Shown: one piece after another, positions 25,437 to 36,173 of the stretch | How the letters are laid out: every line of letters begins with the position of its first letter | Numbering within the stretch: the first letter of the stretch is position 1 | Source of the DNA: Sphingobium amiense | GTDB lineage: Bacteria > Pseudomonadota > Alphaproteobacteria > Sphingomonadales > Sphingomonadaceae | Assembly: GCF_003967075.1 (NCBI RefSeq) | Contig: NZ_AP018664.1 | Span: 3,323,501-3,387,500 of the forward strand | Direction of reading: 5' to 3' | DNA: 64,000 nt | The notes under the pieces: model-generated | Database searches by the model: none | What the model saw: the letters and a program-made list of their open reading frames with translations, nothing else | What the model was told of the DNA's origin: nothing | Made by a program: the position numbers and the translations under genes

Positions 25437-27283
25437 GCCGCCTGCCGCCTGACATGGACAAGGATCGCCGCCAGCGCGGCGGGGGTGACACCACGCACCC
25501 GCCCGGCCGCGGCAAGGCTGTCCGGACGCGCGGCGTCGAGGCGTTCGATCATTTCGGTCGACAGGCCGCCGACGGACGCGAAATCGAAATCGGGGGAAAT
25601 GATGACGCGCTCGTTCCGCCGAAGCTCGGCAATCTCCGCTTCCTGCCTTTCGAGATAGGGCGCGTAATGGGCGTCCTCCAATATTTCGGCGCGAAGGCCG
25701 GGCGAAGCAGCACGCAGGGCGGGGCTGGCGTGCATGAGCAGTTCGGGAGTTACTTCCGGAAACCGCGCCCACTCAAAAAGAGATCGCCGCGCGCCGTCCT
25801 GTCGCACGGCCGCGCCCGCGCGCGCCATTTCGGTGGCCGTCGCCATCCTCGCCAGATCGGCCTCCACCCGCCCGCGCTCTGCCTGCCGCCGCTCGATCCG
25901 CGACTGCCGCTCCGGTCCGATCAGGCGATGATCCAGCCCGATGTCGGCGAGCCGTGTTTCCGCATTGTCGGCTCTCAGGCGGAGCCGATACTCCGCGCGC
26001 GCTGTAAGCATCCGATAGGGTTCCGGCACGCCCTGCAGCACGAGATCGTCGATCATGACGCCGATGTAGGAGCTGGCCCGGTCAAGGATGAGCGGCTCTT
26101 CGCCCGCAACAGATGCGGCAGCGTTGGCCCCCGCGATCAGGCCTTGCGCTGCCGCTTCTTCATAGCCGGTCGTGCCGTTGATCTGTCCTGCGCAGAACAG
26201 TCCGGAAATGGCGCGCGATTCAAGCGTAGCGGTCAGCGCACGAGGATCGACATGGTCATATTCGACCGCATAGCCCGGAACGACGATGGCCGCCCGTTCA
26301 AGGCCAGCCATCGACCGCACCATCGCGGTCTGCACATCGGCGGGAAGCGACGTGCTGATGCCGTTGGGATAGACGAGGGGGTCGTCCAGCCCCTCCGGTT
26401 CGAGAAATATCTGATGGCCGTCGCGGTCGCCGAAGCGCAGCACCTTGTCCTCGATGGACGGGCAGTAGCGCGGCCCCCGCCCCTCAATGGCGCCGCTGAA
26501 CAGGGGCGACCGGTCCAGCCCGTTGCGGATGATGTCATGCGTGGCGGCGGTGGTGCGGGTGATGGCGCAGGCGAGTTGCGGCAGCGGGCGGCCCGCCGAC
26601 ATGGACGACATCGTCCAGTCCAGCCCGTCCGACGGCTGGGCTTCAAGCGCGCCCCAGTCGATAGTGCGGCCGTCGATGCGCGGCGGCGTTCCCGTCTTCA
26701 GGCGAGCGATGGGGAGGCCGAGCGCACGAAGCTGAAGCCCGAGGCGAGTCGCCGCCCGCTCACCGATGCGACCGCCCTCCTCGCGCTCACTGCCGCGAAA
26801 CATGCGCGCCGCCAGAAAGGTGCCGGTGGCGAGGACGACTGCGCCGCTGTGCATCCGCCGTCCGTCCGAGAGGTCGACACCCACTACTCGGCCGTTATGC
26901 ATCACGAGTTCTGCGGCTTCGCCCTCGACGCTATGAAGATCGGGGAAATCGTCCAGCAGAGCATGAATGGCCTGACGGTAACGCTTCCGGTCGGCCTGAA
27001 TGCGCGGACCTTGAACCGCAGCGCCCTTGCTGCTGTTGAGCATGCGATAATGGATGGCAGCTGCATCGGCGGCGCGCGCGATGAGGCCGTCCAGCGCATC
27101 GACTTCCCGGACGAGGTGGCCTTTGCCAAGGCCGCCAATGGCAGGATTGCAGGACATCGCTCCCACGGTTATGCGGTCGAAAGTAACGAGCGCCACTTTC
27201 GCGCCTTTCCGCGTCGCCGCTGCTGCGGCTTCGCATCCGGCATGGCCGCCACCGACCACGATCACGTCATAGCTTGTCTGCAT
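25433..27283 (-). CDS. mnmG: tRNA uridine-5-carboxymethylaminomethyl(34) synthesis enzyme MnmG (GidA)
   Basis: FAD-dependent partner of MnmE that installs the (carboxymethyl)aminomethyl group at wobble U34. The 616-aa length is typical. The FAD-binding GGGHAG is at residues 11-16, followed by [30 protein letters not shown] and the C-terminal ALLIHVRR-type end ([11 protein letters not shown]). The ATG at 27283 is followed directly by [13 protein letters not shown] parS-like site occupies the 55-bp gap to mnmE, and the 3' end overlaps rsmG by 4 bp. Confidence 0.97.
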   Translation of the reverse strand: MQTSYDVIVVGGGHAGCEAAAAATRKGAKVALVTFDRITVGAMSCNPAIGGLGKGHLVREVDALDGLIARAADAAAIHYRMLNSSKGAAVQGPRIQADRKRYRQAIHALLDDFPDLHSVEGEAAELVMHNGRVVGVDLSDGRRMHSGAVVLATGTFLAARMFRGSEREEGGRIGERAATRLGLQLRALGLPIARLKTGTPPRIDGRTIDWGALEAQPSDGLDWTMSSMSAGRPLPQLACAITRTTAATHDIIRNGLDRSPLFSGAIEGRGPRYCPSIEDKVLRFGDRDGHQIFLEPEGLDDPLVYPNGISTSLPADVQTAMVRSMAGLERAAIVVPGYAVEYDHVDPRALTATLESRAISGLFCAGQINGTTGYEEAAAQGLIAGANAAASVAGEEPLILDRASSYIGVMIDDLVLQGVPEPYRMLTARAEYRLRLRADNAETRLADIGLDHRLIGPERQSRIERRQAERGRVEADLARMATATEMARAGAAVRQDGARRSLFEWARFPEVTPELLMHASPALRAASPGLRAEILEDAHYAPYLERQEAEIAELRRNERVIISPDFDFASVGGLSTEMIERLDAARPDSLAAAGRVRGVTPAALAAILVHVRRQAA

Positions 27284-27322
27284 GACGTGCCCTTACCAGA
27301 ACAGCGGCCATCGGGTCAAAAG

Positions 27323-27338
27323 CGTTCCACGTGGAACA
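27323..27338. promoter_or_regulatory. parS-like palindrome between mnmG and mnmE
   Basis: CGTTCCACGTGGAACA contains the same 14-bp palindrome GTTCCACGTGGAAC seen at 24872-24885. It directly abuts the mnmE stop codon (27339-27341) and lies in the short mnmE-mnmG gap. Confidence 0.65.
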
Positions 27339-28622
27339 TTATTTGCCGATGCAGAAGCTCCCGAACAGGCGGTCGAGCATGTCTTCGGTGCCCGCCTGTC
27401 CCGTCAGCGCGTCGATTGCGGCGCGCGCGAGGCGCAGTTCTTCGGCGATGACGAGGAGGTCCGTGTGCCGCGCGGCTGCGGTGAGATGGCCATGAAGCTG
27501 TCGCACGCGCTGTCTCTGCCGCGCATGAAGGGCGACATCGCCCGGCCCCGGAAGCAGGTGGCTTGCCCGGTCGAGGAGTTGCGTGATCAGCCTGTCCATC
27601 CCCTCACCGGTGACAGCGGACAGGTTGAGACCGGGGCGATCGGCGGGCTGCCGGTCCCGCTGCGCGGAAATCAGGATCGCGTCTTCGCGCGGCAGATCCT
27701 TGCCGTCGCCCAGCCACAGGATGATGTCGGCGGCTTCGAGCGCGGCGCGCGCGCGGGCGATGCCGATGGCTTCGACCGGATCGTCGCTGTCGCTTCGCAG
27801 ACCGGCGGTGTCCGTCAGCAGAAAGGCGACGCCACCGATGGCGGCGGGCACCTCGATCCGGTCGCGCGTCGTTCCGGCGATGTCCGATACGATGGCGGCG
27901 TCCCTGCCGACGAGGGCGTTGAGGAGGGTCGATTTGCCCGCATTCGGTGGCCCTGCCAGCACCACCCGCACGCCGTCGCGCAGCCGTTCGGCAGAGGGCG
28001 CGTCGAGCGCCTGCCCAACCTCGCGCTCCAGAGCTGCGATGCCGTCGCCTATCCGATCCCCGATGGCGGCATCGGGCACGTCATCCTCGTCCGAAAAGTC
28101 GAGCGCCGCCTCCGCCATCGCCGACAGTTGCAGCAACGCCTCCCGCCAGGCCGCGATCCGGCGCGAGAAGTGGCCTTCCGCCATCATCAGCGCGGCGCGG
28201 CGTTGTCCCTGCGTTTCCGCCGCGAGCAGGTCGGCGAGGCCTTCGACGGCGTTAAGGTCCATGCGTCCGTTTGCAAAAGCCCGGCGCGTAAACTCCCCCG
28301 CCTCTGCCCGGCGCAGGCCCGGCATGCCGGCAAGCGATTTTTCCACCGCTGCAATGACCGCCCGGCCGCCATGGCAATGAAGCTCGACCATATCCTCGCC
28401 GGTCACGGTTGCGGGGCCGGGCATCCAGAGGACGAGCGCGCGGTCGAGAGGCTCCGCCGCCGCGTCGCGCAACAGACGCAGGCTGGCGGTGCGCGGCGGC
28501 GGCAGCGCCCGGCCCGACAGGCGGCGCAGCGCCTCTCCGGCGAGCGGCCCGCTGACGCGGATGATGGCGATCCCCGCCGGCGGCGCGCCGCTCGACAGGG
28601 CGAAGATGGTGGCGTCCGGCAC
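27339..28622 (-). CDS. mnmE: tRNA modification GTPase MnmE (TrmE)
   Basis: GTPase partner of MnmG in wobble-uridine modification. The 427-aa protein begins with the folate-binding domain (DATIFALSSGAPPAGIAIIRVSGP), has VELHCHGG, the G domain with P-loop AGPPNAGKSTLLNAL, IVSDIAGTTRD and LLTDTAGLR, and ends with the catalytic FCIGK (C424). The start is the GTG at 28620-28622; the open frame continues upstream into DUF6489 sequence in a different frame. It is 10 bp downstream of that gene. Confidence 0.95.
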   Translation of the reverse strand: MPDATIFALSSGAPPAGIAIIRVSGPLAGEALRRLSGRALPPPRTASLRLLRDAAAEPLDRALVLWMPGPATVTGEDMVELHCHGGRAVIAAVEKSLAGMPGLRRAEAGEFTRRAFANGRMDLNAVEGLADLLAAETQGQRRAALMMAEGHFSRRIAAWREALLQLSAMAEAALDFSDEDDVPDAAIGDRIGDGIAALEREVGQALDAPSAERLRDGVRVVLAGPPNAGKSTLLNALVGRDAAIVSDIAGTTRDRIEVPAAIGGVAFLLTDTAGLRSDSDDPVEAIGIARARAALEAADIILWLGDGKDLPREDAILISAQRDRQPADRPGLNLSAVTGEGMDRLITQLLDRASHLLPGPGDVALHARQRQRVRQLHGHLTAAARHTDLLVIAEELRLARAAIDALTGQAGTEDMLDRLFGSFCIGK

Positions 28623-28632
28623 GGGGTAGACG

Positions 28633-28890
28633 TTACTTCCTGTCTTCCTTCGCGGGGGACCCCATGCCCGAAAGACCCAGATTGACCATCTGCTGAAACA
28701 GCCGCATGCCTGCGTCGCCCATGGGCGAGAAGCTTTTGAACAGCGTCTCCATCTGCTCCGCGCTGCCGATGCCATCGAAGCCGTCGAGCATGGTCTTGAT
28801 ATATTTGTCGTGGATCGGCGTTACGTCGGGCAGGCCGAGAAAAGCCCGCGCCTCCGCCGGGGAGCAATCGACATCGACGGTAACTTTCAT
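28633..28890 (-). CDS. DUF6489 family small protein
   Basis: An 85-aa protein starting MKVTVDVDCSPAEARAFLG and containing HDKYIKTMLDGFDGIGSAEQM, matching the DUF6489 family found mainly in sphingomonads and relatives. No signal peptide or membrane segment; function unknown. It is the first gene of a probable DUF6489-mnmE-mnmG-rsmG-parA-parB transcript. Amphipathic helices rich in Met and Phe suggest an oligomeric or membrane-surface protein, but this is only inference. Confidence 0.85.
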   Translation of the reverse strand: MKVTVDVDCSPAEARAFLGLPDVTPIHDKYIKTMLDGFDGIGSAEQMETLFKSFSPMGDAGMRLFQQMVNLGLSGMGSPAKEDRK

Positions 28891-29040
28891 AGCCAGACCC
28901 TTCCTGCACCGGCGCGAGTGCCGACCTCCTCATGCCGCAAATCGCGCAGGAAACGCAAATTTTTAACATCGACCCGTGGTTGCAAGCCCGCGCCGTTCGG
29001 CCAATATGCGGCAATGCATTCATGGCGAGAGGCGATTTCA

Positions 29041-29742
29041 ATGGGCGAATTCAAACCGATCAGGACGCTGGCGGGCGACGAGAGTTTCGATATCTATGTG
29101 GCCCTGCCGGAAGGGGAAGCGACCGCAGCCATCGTCGTCATTCAGGAGATTTTCGGCGTCAACGAAGGTATCCGCCGCAAATGCGACAGCTGGGCAAAGG
29201 CGGGCTATGCCGCCTATGCGCCGGACCTCTTCTGGCAGTTCGAACCGCATATCGAGCTGGACGCGGATGTGCCGGAAGAAATGCAGACGGCGCTCAGCTA
29301 TTTCCCGAAGTTCAATCAGGATCGGGCGATCCGCGACATCGAGGCGACGATCAGGGTCGCGCGGGACGCGCTGGGCGGGGAAGGCAAGGTCGGGGTCGTC
29401 GGCTATTGTCTGGGCGGACGACTGGCCTTCATGTCGGCCTGCCGCACCGATGGCGACGCTTTTGTCGGCTATTATGGCGTCGGCATCGACAATCTGCTGG
29501 GGGAGCAGCACGCCATCGGCAAGCCGACGATGCTGCATATCCCGACCGATGACGGATTCGTGCCCGCGGATGTGCAAAGGGCGATGCACGAAGGGCTGAA
29601 GGACAATCGCCATGTGACGCTGCACGATTATCAGGGGCTGGACCACGGTTTCGCGGCAGAAATGGGCAAGCGGCGGGTCGAGGAGGCCGCGCAACTCGCC
29701 GACCGCCGCACGGCCGATTTCTTCGCGCGGGCGCTGGCATGA
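29041..29742 (+). CDS. Dienelactone hydrolase family protein
   Basis: A 233-aa alpha/beta hydrolase of the dienelactone hydrolase family. The nucleophilic cysteine is in VGYCLGGR (C123), the acid in IPTDDGF (D170 or D171) and the histidine in LDHGFA (H202), so the Cys-Asp-His triad is complete. The ATG at 29041 (MGEFKPIRTL) is chosen over longer upstream frames that only mirror DUF6489. No aromatic catabolic genes are close, so the substrate is unclear. It overlaps the quinone oxidoreductase gene by 4 bp. Confidence 0.9.
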   Translation: MGEFKPIRTLAGDESFDIYVALPEGEATAAIVVIQEIFGVNEGIRRKCDSWAKAGYAAYAPDLFWQFEPHIELDADVPEEMQTALSYFPKFNQDRAIRDIEATIRVARDALGGEGKVGVVGYCLGGRLAFMSACRTDGDAFVGYYGVGIDNLLGEQHAIGKPTMLHIPTDDGFVPADVQRAMHEGLKDNRHVTLHDYQGLDHGFAAEMGKRRVEEAAQLADRRTADFFARALA

Positions 29743-30710
29743 GCGGCACGGGCCTGCGGATCGTCGTCCGCTCCCACGGCCGGCCAGAGGTGATGGAGCA
29801 GGAGCGGTTCGATCCCGCTCCCCCGCCGGCTGGCCACATCCTTATTCAGACCGAAGCGATCGGGCTGAACTATATCGACACCTATTTCCGGAGCGGCCTT
29901 TACCCGACCGCCCTTCCGCTGACGCTGGGGTTCGAGGCGGCGGGCCGCGTCGCGGCGGTCGGGGACGGCGTGAATGCGTTCCGCGTCGGCGACCGCGTGG
30001 CGAGCGGCACGTTGCAGGGCAGCTATACGACCCACTGGACCGTGCCCGCCGCGCAGGTGATCGCCCTCCCCGACGCAGTGTCTGCGGAAGATGCCGCCGC
30101 GCTGATGCTGAAGGGCATGACCGCCTGCTTCCTTGCGGAAGATATATTGCCGCTCAGGGCGGGGCAGGTGGCGCTGGTTCATGCGGCGGCGGGCGGCGTG
30201 GGATCGGTGCTGGTTCCCTGGCTGCGGGACAAGGGCGTGAAGATCATCGCGCATAGCGGTTCGGCGGCCAAGGCCGCTGCCGTCGACGCGGACCACAGCC
30301 TGCACGGCGATCTGGCCGATCTTGCGCCTGCGGTGCGGGAACTGACCGGGGGGCTGGGCGTCGACATCGTCTATGACGGGGTGGGCAAGGATAGCTGGCC
30401 CGCATCGTTCGCCAGCGTCAGGCGGCGCGGCATGATCGTCAGCTACGGCAATGCGTCTGGCGCGGTGCCGCCGATCAGCCTGCTCGATCTCAGCCGTGGC
30501 GGATCGCTCTTCGTAACGCGGCCGACCATGTTCGATTATGTCGGGACGCGCGAGGAACTGGAGCGGACAGCGGCGCGGCTGTTCGACCGGATCGAAAGAG
30601 GCGTGGTGCGCGCTGCGGTCAATCAGCGGTTCGCGCTGACCGATGTCGCCGATGCCCATCGCGCGCTGGAATCACGGCAGACGACAGGCGCTACCATATT
30701 GATTCCCTGA
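29739..30710 (+). CDS. Quinone oxidoreductase-like medium-chain reductase
   Basis: A 323-aa NADPH:quinone oxidoreductase of the zinc-independent medium-chain dehydrogenase/reductase family. The GLNYIDTYFRSGLYP segment at about residues 43-57 and the NADPH-binding HAAAGGVGSVLVPWL loop near residue 148 are typical of Qor; zinc-ligand cysteines are absent. Its ATG overlaps the preceding hydrolase stop, so the two are probably co-expressed as a small detoxification pair. An inverted repeat follows at 30718-30749. Confidence 0.92.
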   Translation: MSGTGLRIVVRSHGRPEVMEQERFDPAPPPAGHILIQTEAIGLNYIDTYFRSGLYPTALPLTLGFEAAGRVAAVGDGVNAFRVGDRVASGTLQGSYTTHWTVPAAQVIALPDAVSAEDAAALMLKGMTACFLAEDILPLRAGQVALVHAAAGGVGSVLVPWLRDKGVKIIAHSGSAAKAAAVDADHSLHGDLADLAPAVRELTGGLGVDIVYDGVGKDSWPASFASVRRRGMIVSYGNASGAVPPISLLDLSRGGSLFVTRPTMFDYVGTREELERTAARLFDRIERGVVRAAVNQRFALTDVADAHRALESRQTTGATILIP

Positions 30711-30749
30711 CGAAAAAGGACGCCGCCGACCACCAGGCGGGCGGCGTCC
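30711..30749 (-). terminator. Intrinsic terminator of the TerC gene
   Basis: Perfect 10-bp stem GGACGCCGCC/GGCGGCGTCC (30718-30727 with 30740-30749) and a 12-base loop. Read on the minus strand it is followed by CCTTTTTCG, giving the U-run of a Rho-independent terminator for the TerC-family gene. It may also slow transcription from the convergent oxidoreductase gene. Confidence 0.85.
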
Positions 30750-30754
30750 GGCCA

Positions 30755-31477
30755 TCAGGCGAACAGGGTCAGAAGCCCGACATTCTGGTCGACGATGCCT
30801 TCGTAGATCATCTTGCCGGCGACATAGACGATGACGGCAAGGCCGATATAGGCGATCCAGCGGAAGCGCTCGATATAATGGGCGATGACGTTGGCGGCGA
30901 TGCCCATCAGCGCCACGGACAGGACCAGCCCGATCATCAGGATGCCCGGATGATCGCGCGCCGCGCCCGCGACGGCGAGCACATTGTCGAGGCTCATCGA
31001 CACGTCCGCGACGGCGACGGCCCATGCCGCCCCGGCAAAACTCTTGGCGGGGCGCAGGCCCGATATGTCGTCGTCGCTCGGGTCGTCCGGCGTGTCCGCG
31101 CCGCGCCTGGGATGTAGTTCGCGCCACATCTTCCAGCTTACCCACAGCAGCAGCAGCCCGCCCGCCAATATGAGGCCGACGATCTGCATCAACTGGCTGA
31201 CCACCAGCGCGAAGGCGATGCGAAGGACCAGCGCGGCAAGGATGCCGATCAGGATCACCTTCTTGCGCTGCTCGGCGGGAAGGCCTGCGGCCAGCGCGCC
31301 GACGACGATGGCGTTGTCCCCCGCCAGCAGCACGTCGATCATCAGCACCTGCACGAAGGCGGACAGGGCCGATGGTGACGTGATGTTGCTGAAATCGTTG
31401 AGGATATGCTGCCAGATCTCGGTCGGAGAACCGAGACCCTGCGCCGCGGACGCGGCAGTGGCGAGAAGATCGAACAT
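30755..31477 (-). CDS. TerC family integral membrane protein
   Basis: A 240-aa protein with about seven transmembrane helices. The family signature LLAGDNAIVVGALAAGLP (about residues 51-68) and a second acidic helix motif ADVSMSLDNVLAVAGAA (about 155-171) supply the paired aspartates/asparagines thought to bind metal. TerC/Alx-type proteins are linked to manganese export or tellurite resistance. It follows rho on the same strand with a 21-bp gap and ends at a strong terminator, so it may be co-transcribed with rho. No yybP-ykoY riboswitch is visible. Confidence 0.9.
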   Translation of the reverse strand: MFDLLATAASAAQGLGSPTEIWQHILNDFSNITSPSALSAFVQVLMIDVLLAGDNAIVVGALAAGLPAEQRKKVILIGILAALVLRIAFALVVSQLMQIVGLILAGGLLLLWVSWKMWRELHPRRGADTPDDPSDDDISGLRPAKSFAGAAWAVAVADVSMSLDNVLAVAGAARDHPGILMIGLVLSVALMGIAANVIAHYIERFRWIAYIGLAVIVYVAGKMIYEGIVDQNVGLLTLFA

Positions 31478-31498
31478 CGCGGCTGACGTCCTTCGCGC

Positions 31499-32755
<1,257 letters not shown>

Positions 32756-33009
32756 GGTCGAATGGGTCCGATAGGGAAGAGGAGAGAGCGGCCGGAAAGG
32801 AAGGAGGGATGCGGACGCTGAAGGCCCGAGGCGCACCCCGCTCCGGACGGGCGGGATGGTCGCTGGGGCATTTACCGGCGGCCGCCATCCCAAGTCAAGG
32901 CGGGAGCGCGGCGACAGGGCGGGAAATCGCGGCGCCATGTGCGGCTGCTATGGCTAGAGGCGGCCCGGCGGTGGTATAAGGCGGCGATAACAGGTCGAGG
33001 GACGAGGAT

Positions 33010-33966
33010 ATGGGACGGTTGCACCTCCTGATCGGGCTGGCCATGGCCACCGCCGCTTCGGTCTGCGCGGCGCAGGATACGGCCTCGCCCGATCCCGTCG
33101 ACCCGCCCGCGGTGGTCCGCACCGGCCCTTCCCATGACGAGCGGGTCACGATTCCCATCCGGATCGACGGCAAGGGGCCGTGGAACTTCGTCATCGACAC
33201 CGGGTCGCAGCGCACGGTGATCGCGCGCGATCTGGCGCAGCGGCTCGCTTTGCCGGCGCGCGCCAGTGTCACGATCCTCAGCATGACGGGCCGGTCCGAA
33301 GCGGGCACGGTCGCGCTGCCCGACATCGACTTCGGCGGCGGACGCGTCCGCGACATCGAAGCGCCGGTGCTGGAAGGCGAAAATCTGGGCGCGCCCGGCC
33401 TGCTCGGTCTCGACAGCCTGCATGAAAAGCGGGTGACGCTGAATTTCCGCACCGGGCAGATGGAAATTGCGCGCAGCGGCGGACCGTTGCGCACTGCCCC
33501 GGCCGACCGCGACACCATCGTGGTTGAGGCGCGGCGCAAGCGCGGGCAGCTCATCCTGCTTCATTCCGATGTGAACGGGATGCGGGTCAACATCATGCTC
33601 GACACCGGCGCGACCGTCAGCATCGGCAATCTGGCGTTGCGCGACCGGCTGGTGGCGAAGAAACGCGCGCCCGAGCTGCTGACCGCGGTCCTGACGAGCG
33701 TGACCGGGGGAACGCTGGTGGGCCAGGTCGGGCGGATCAAATCGGCGCGCATGGGGGGCGTCACGCTTGTCGACCTGCCGGTGCTTTTCGCCGACGCCAG
33801 CCCGTTCGCGGAACTCGGGCTGGAGGACAAGCCAGCGCTGCTTCTGGGCATCAGCGCATTGCGGGTGTTCGACCGGGTGGCGATCGACTTCGGGCGGGGC
33901 AGGGTCGATTTCCTGATGCCCGACGCCATGGCGCCAGTGACGACGCGGCTGGCGTCGGCGGACTGA
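33010..33966 (+). CDS. Exported two-domain retropepsin-like aspartyl protease
   Basis: A 318-aa protein with a signal peptide (residues 1-21, ending VCAAQ) and two aspartyl-protease domains. Active-site motifs are FVIDTGSQRTVI near residue 60 and IMLDTGATVSIG near residue 200, so both lobes of the catalytic site are present in one chain, unlike single-domain retropepsins that must dimerise. The C-terminal FDRVAIDFGRGRVDFLMP is typical of this family. Location is presumably periplasmic. Target unknown; it lies between rho and a penicillin-binding protein gene. Confidence 0.87.
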   Translation: MGRLHLLIGLAMATAASVCAAQDTASPDPVDPPAVVRTGPSHDERVTIPIRIDGKGPWNFVIDTGSQRTVIARDLAQRLALPARASVTILSMTGRSEAGTVALPDIDFGGGRVRDIEAPVLEGENLGAPGLLGLDSLHEKRVTLNFRTGQMEIARSGGPLRTAPADRDTIVVEARRKRGQLILLHSDVNGMRVNIMLDTGATVSIGNLALRDRLVAKKRAPELLTAVLTSVTGGTLVGQVGRIKSARMGGVTLVDLPVLFADASPFAELGLEDKPALLLGISALRVFDRVAIDFGRGRVDFLMPDAMAPVTTRLASAD

Positions 33967-33973
33967 GGCCGGG

Positions 33974-36052
33974 TCAGGGGTTGGTCGCGGGGCGCGGAGG
34001 CTGCTGTTGGCGCTGGCGGTCGCGGCCCAGCACATTGTCGATCCACTGCTGGTCGATGCGGGGCGGCTGCGGGCGGTCCTGCGGATCGACGTCCATCTGG
34101 GGTTCGTCATCCTGCGGCTCCGCATCACGCGGCTGCGACCGTTCGATGGGCAGGCCGTTTTCATCGACCATCATGCCGGGATCGGGCGTGTTGTAATAGG
34201 CCTCCTCGTCCGGTTCCAACTGCCATTCGGGCAGCGTCACTTCGGTTTCGAACTGTTCGACCGGGCGTCTGGCGACCGCGACCTTCATATAATCGGCAAA
34301 GGCGCGGGCGGGGGCGCGGCCCCCCTGCAGCACCGACACGGCGCGGGCGTCGTCGCGGCCCATCCAGACGCCGGTCGTGATACCGCTGGAAAAGCCGAGG
34401 AACCAGCCGTCCTTGTTGCTGCTGGTTGTGCCGGTCTTGCCTGCGACGGGCCGTCCGATCTGCGCGGCGCGGCCGGTGCCGGTGGACACGGCGGTCTGCA
34501 TGAGGTCGGTCATCCCCGCCGCCACCCATGGCGCGACCAGCACCCGGCTGGTGTCGTCCTGATGACTGTAGAGCAGGCGGCCATCGGCGGTCGTCACCCT
34601 GGTGATGCCATAGGGCGTCACCGCGATCCCCTTGCGCGCGATGGAGGCGAAGGCGCGGGTCATGTCGATCAGGCGCACGTCCGATGTGCCCAGCACCATG
34701 GATGGATGGGTGTTGACCGGCGTCGTGATGCCGAACCGGCGCGCCATGTCGGCGACGGTCGGGAAGCCGACTTCCACGCCCAGCTTCGCCGCGACGGTGT
34801 TGATCGAATAGGCGAAGGCGGTGCGCACGTCGATGTCACCCGCGAACTTGCCATTGCTGTTACGCGGACTCCAGCCGTTGATCGTCACGGGCTCGTCCGT
34901 GACGCCGGTGTCGGGCGTGTAGCCCGCTTCGAGCGCGGCCATATAGACGAAGATCTTCCACGCCGATCCGGGCTGGCGCGTCGCGGTGGTGGCGCGGTTA
35001 TAGTTGGAGGTCACATAATCGAGGCCGCCGACCATGGCGCGCACGGCTCCGTCGCGGTCGAGGCTGACGAGCGCGCCCTGCGTGCCCGAAGGCACATTCG
35101 CCTTGATCGCGGCGGTCGCGGCATTCTGCATGCCAAGGTCGATGGTCGTGTAGACTTCGAGCGGCTCATTGGGTTCGTCGATCAGCACGTCGAGCTGCGG
35201 CAGCGCCCAGTCGGTGAAGTAGCGCACGCTGTTCTGCGGCGGCTCGGGCGCCATCTTCACGGAGGACAGATTCGCGTCTGCACGCTGCGACGCCGAAATC
35301 TTGCCATTTTCCTGCATCAGGTCGAGCACCACGCTCGCGCGCCCGATCGCGGCGTCTGCGTCGGCGGTGGGCGAATAGCTGGACGGCGCCTTGACGAGGC
35401 CCGCGATAATGGCGGCTTCGGGCAGGCTGAGGCCGGTGGCGGGATGACCGAAGAATTTGCGGCTGGCGGCGTCGATGCCATAGGCGCCGCCGCCGAAATA
35501 GACCTTGTTGAGGTAAAGTTCGAGGATCTGGCGCTTCGAGAATTTGCGCTCCATCGCCATCGCCAGCACCATTTCGCGCAGTTTGCGCCCGAAACTGTAG
35601 CTGTTGTTGAGGAAGATGTTGCGCGTCACCTGTTGCGTGATGGTCGACGCGCCCTGCCAGCGGCGGCCCGATCCGCGCCGCTCGACGGCGACCCATGCCG
35701 CGCGCGCCATGCCGACCGGATCGACGCCGGGGTGCAGGTAGAAGCGCTTGTCCTCGGTGGAGATCATGGCGTCGACCATCACCTGCGGGATCTGGTCATA
35801 GGAGAGCCATTGGCCAAAGCTCGGCCCGAGGGACACGATCACGCTGCCATCGGCGGCGTGGACGCGGATCATCTGGCCGTTGGGGGAGGATTTGAGGCTG
35901 TCGTAACCGGGCAGCGACTGCATCGCGATCACCACGGCGATGACGATCGCAAGCAGCCCCGCGACCGCCGCGCCAAGGGCGATCTTGGCCCCGCGCACCA
36001 GCCATTTCCTGACGCCCGTGCGCGCCGCCTTGCTCTTGCCTGATCCAGCCAT
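33974..36052 (-). CDS. Class A penicillin-binding protein (PBP1A-type)
   Basis: A 692-aa bifunctional peptidoglycan synthase. One N-terminal transmembrane helix (about residues 24-47) precedes the GT51 glycosyltransferase domain with MISTEDKRFYLHPGVDP (catalytic glutamate), GASTITQQVTRN and RKLREMVLAMAMERKFSK. The transpeptidase domain has SxxK in QPGSAWK, SxN in YSINT and KTG in VAGKTGTTSSNKDGW. The C terminus is Pro/Gln/Asp-rich and disordered. Convergent with the aspartyl protease gene, 7 bp apart. Confidence 0.95.
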   Translation of the reverse strand: MAGSGKSKAARTGVRKWLVRGAKIALGAAVAGLLAIVIAVVIAMQSLPGYDSLKSSPNGQMIRVHAADGSVIVSLGPSFGQWLSYDQIPQVMVDAMISTEDKRFYLHPGVDPVGMARAAWVAVERRGSGRRWQGASTITQQVTRNIFLNNSYSFGRKLREMVLAMAMERKFSKRQILELYLNKVYFGGGAYGIDAASRKFFGHPATGLSLPEAAIIAGLVKAPSSYSPTADADAAIGRASVVLDLMQENGKISASQRADANLSSVKMAPEPPQNSVRYFTDWALPQLDVLIDEPNEPLEVYTTIDLGMQNAATAAIKANVPSGTQGALVSLDRDGAVRAMVGGLDYVTSNYNRATTATRQPGSAWKIFVYMAALEAGYTPDTGVTDEPVTINGWSPRNSNGKFAGDIDVRTAFAYSINTVAAKLGVEVGFPTVADMARRFGITTPVNTHPSMVLGTSDVRLIDMTRAFASIARKGIAVTPYGITRVTTADGRLLYSHQDDTSRVLVAPWVAAGMTDLMQTAVSTGTGRAAQIGRPVAGKTGTTSSNKDGWFLGFSSGITTGVWMGRDDARAVSVLQGGRAPARAFADYMKVAVARRPVEQFETEVTLPEWQLEPDEEAYYNTPDPGMMVDENGLPIERSQPRDAEPQDDEPQMDVDPQDRPQPPRIDQQWIDNVLGRDRQRQQQPPRPATNP

Positions 36053-36173
36053 CTGTGCCGCCCCGAATAGGCGCTAATCCCCGCGCTCGCCAGCGCAAAT
36101 CACGCGGCGGGCGAAAGTCGCGCCGGGCGTCTTCATGCGCCATGGCGCTTTATGCAGGCTGAACGATCCCGGT

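Noticed and set aside
25370..27451. 693-codon plus-strand open frame opposite mnmG
   Set aside because: Antisense shadow of a full-length MnmG.
34007..36043. Long plus-strand open frame (678 codons) opposite the penicillin-binding protein
   Set aside because: Composition is His/Arg/Gly-rich and mirrors codon positions of the PBP1A gene, whose catalytic motifs are complete on the minus strand.
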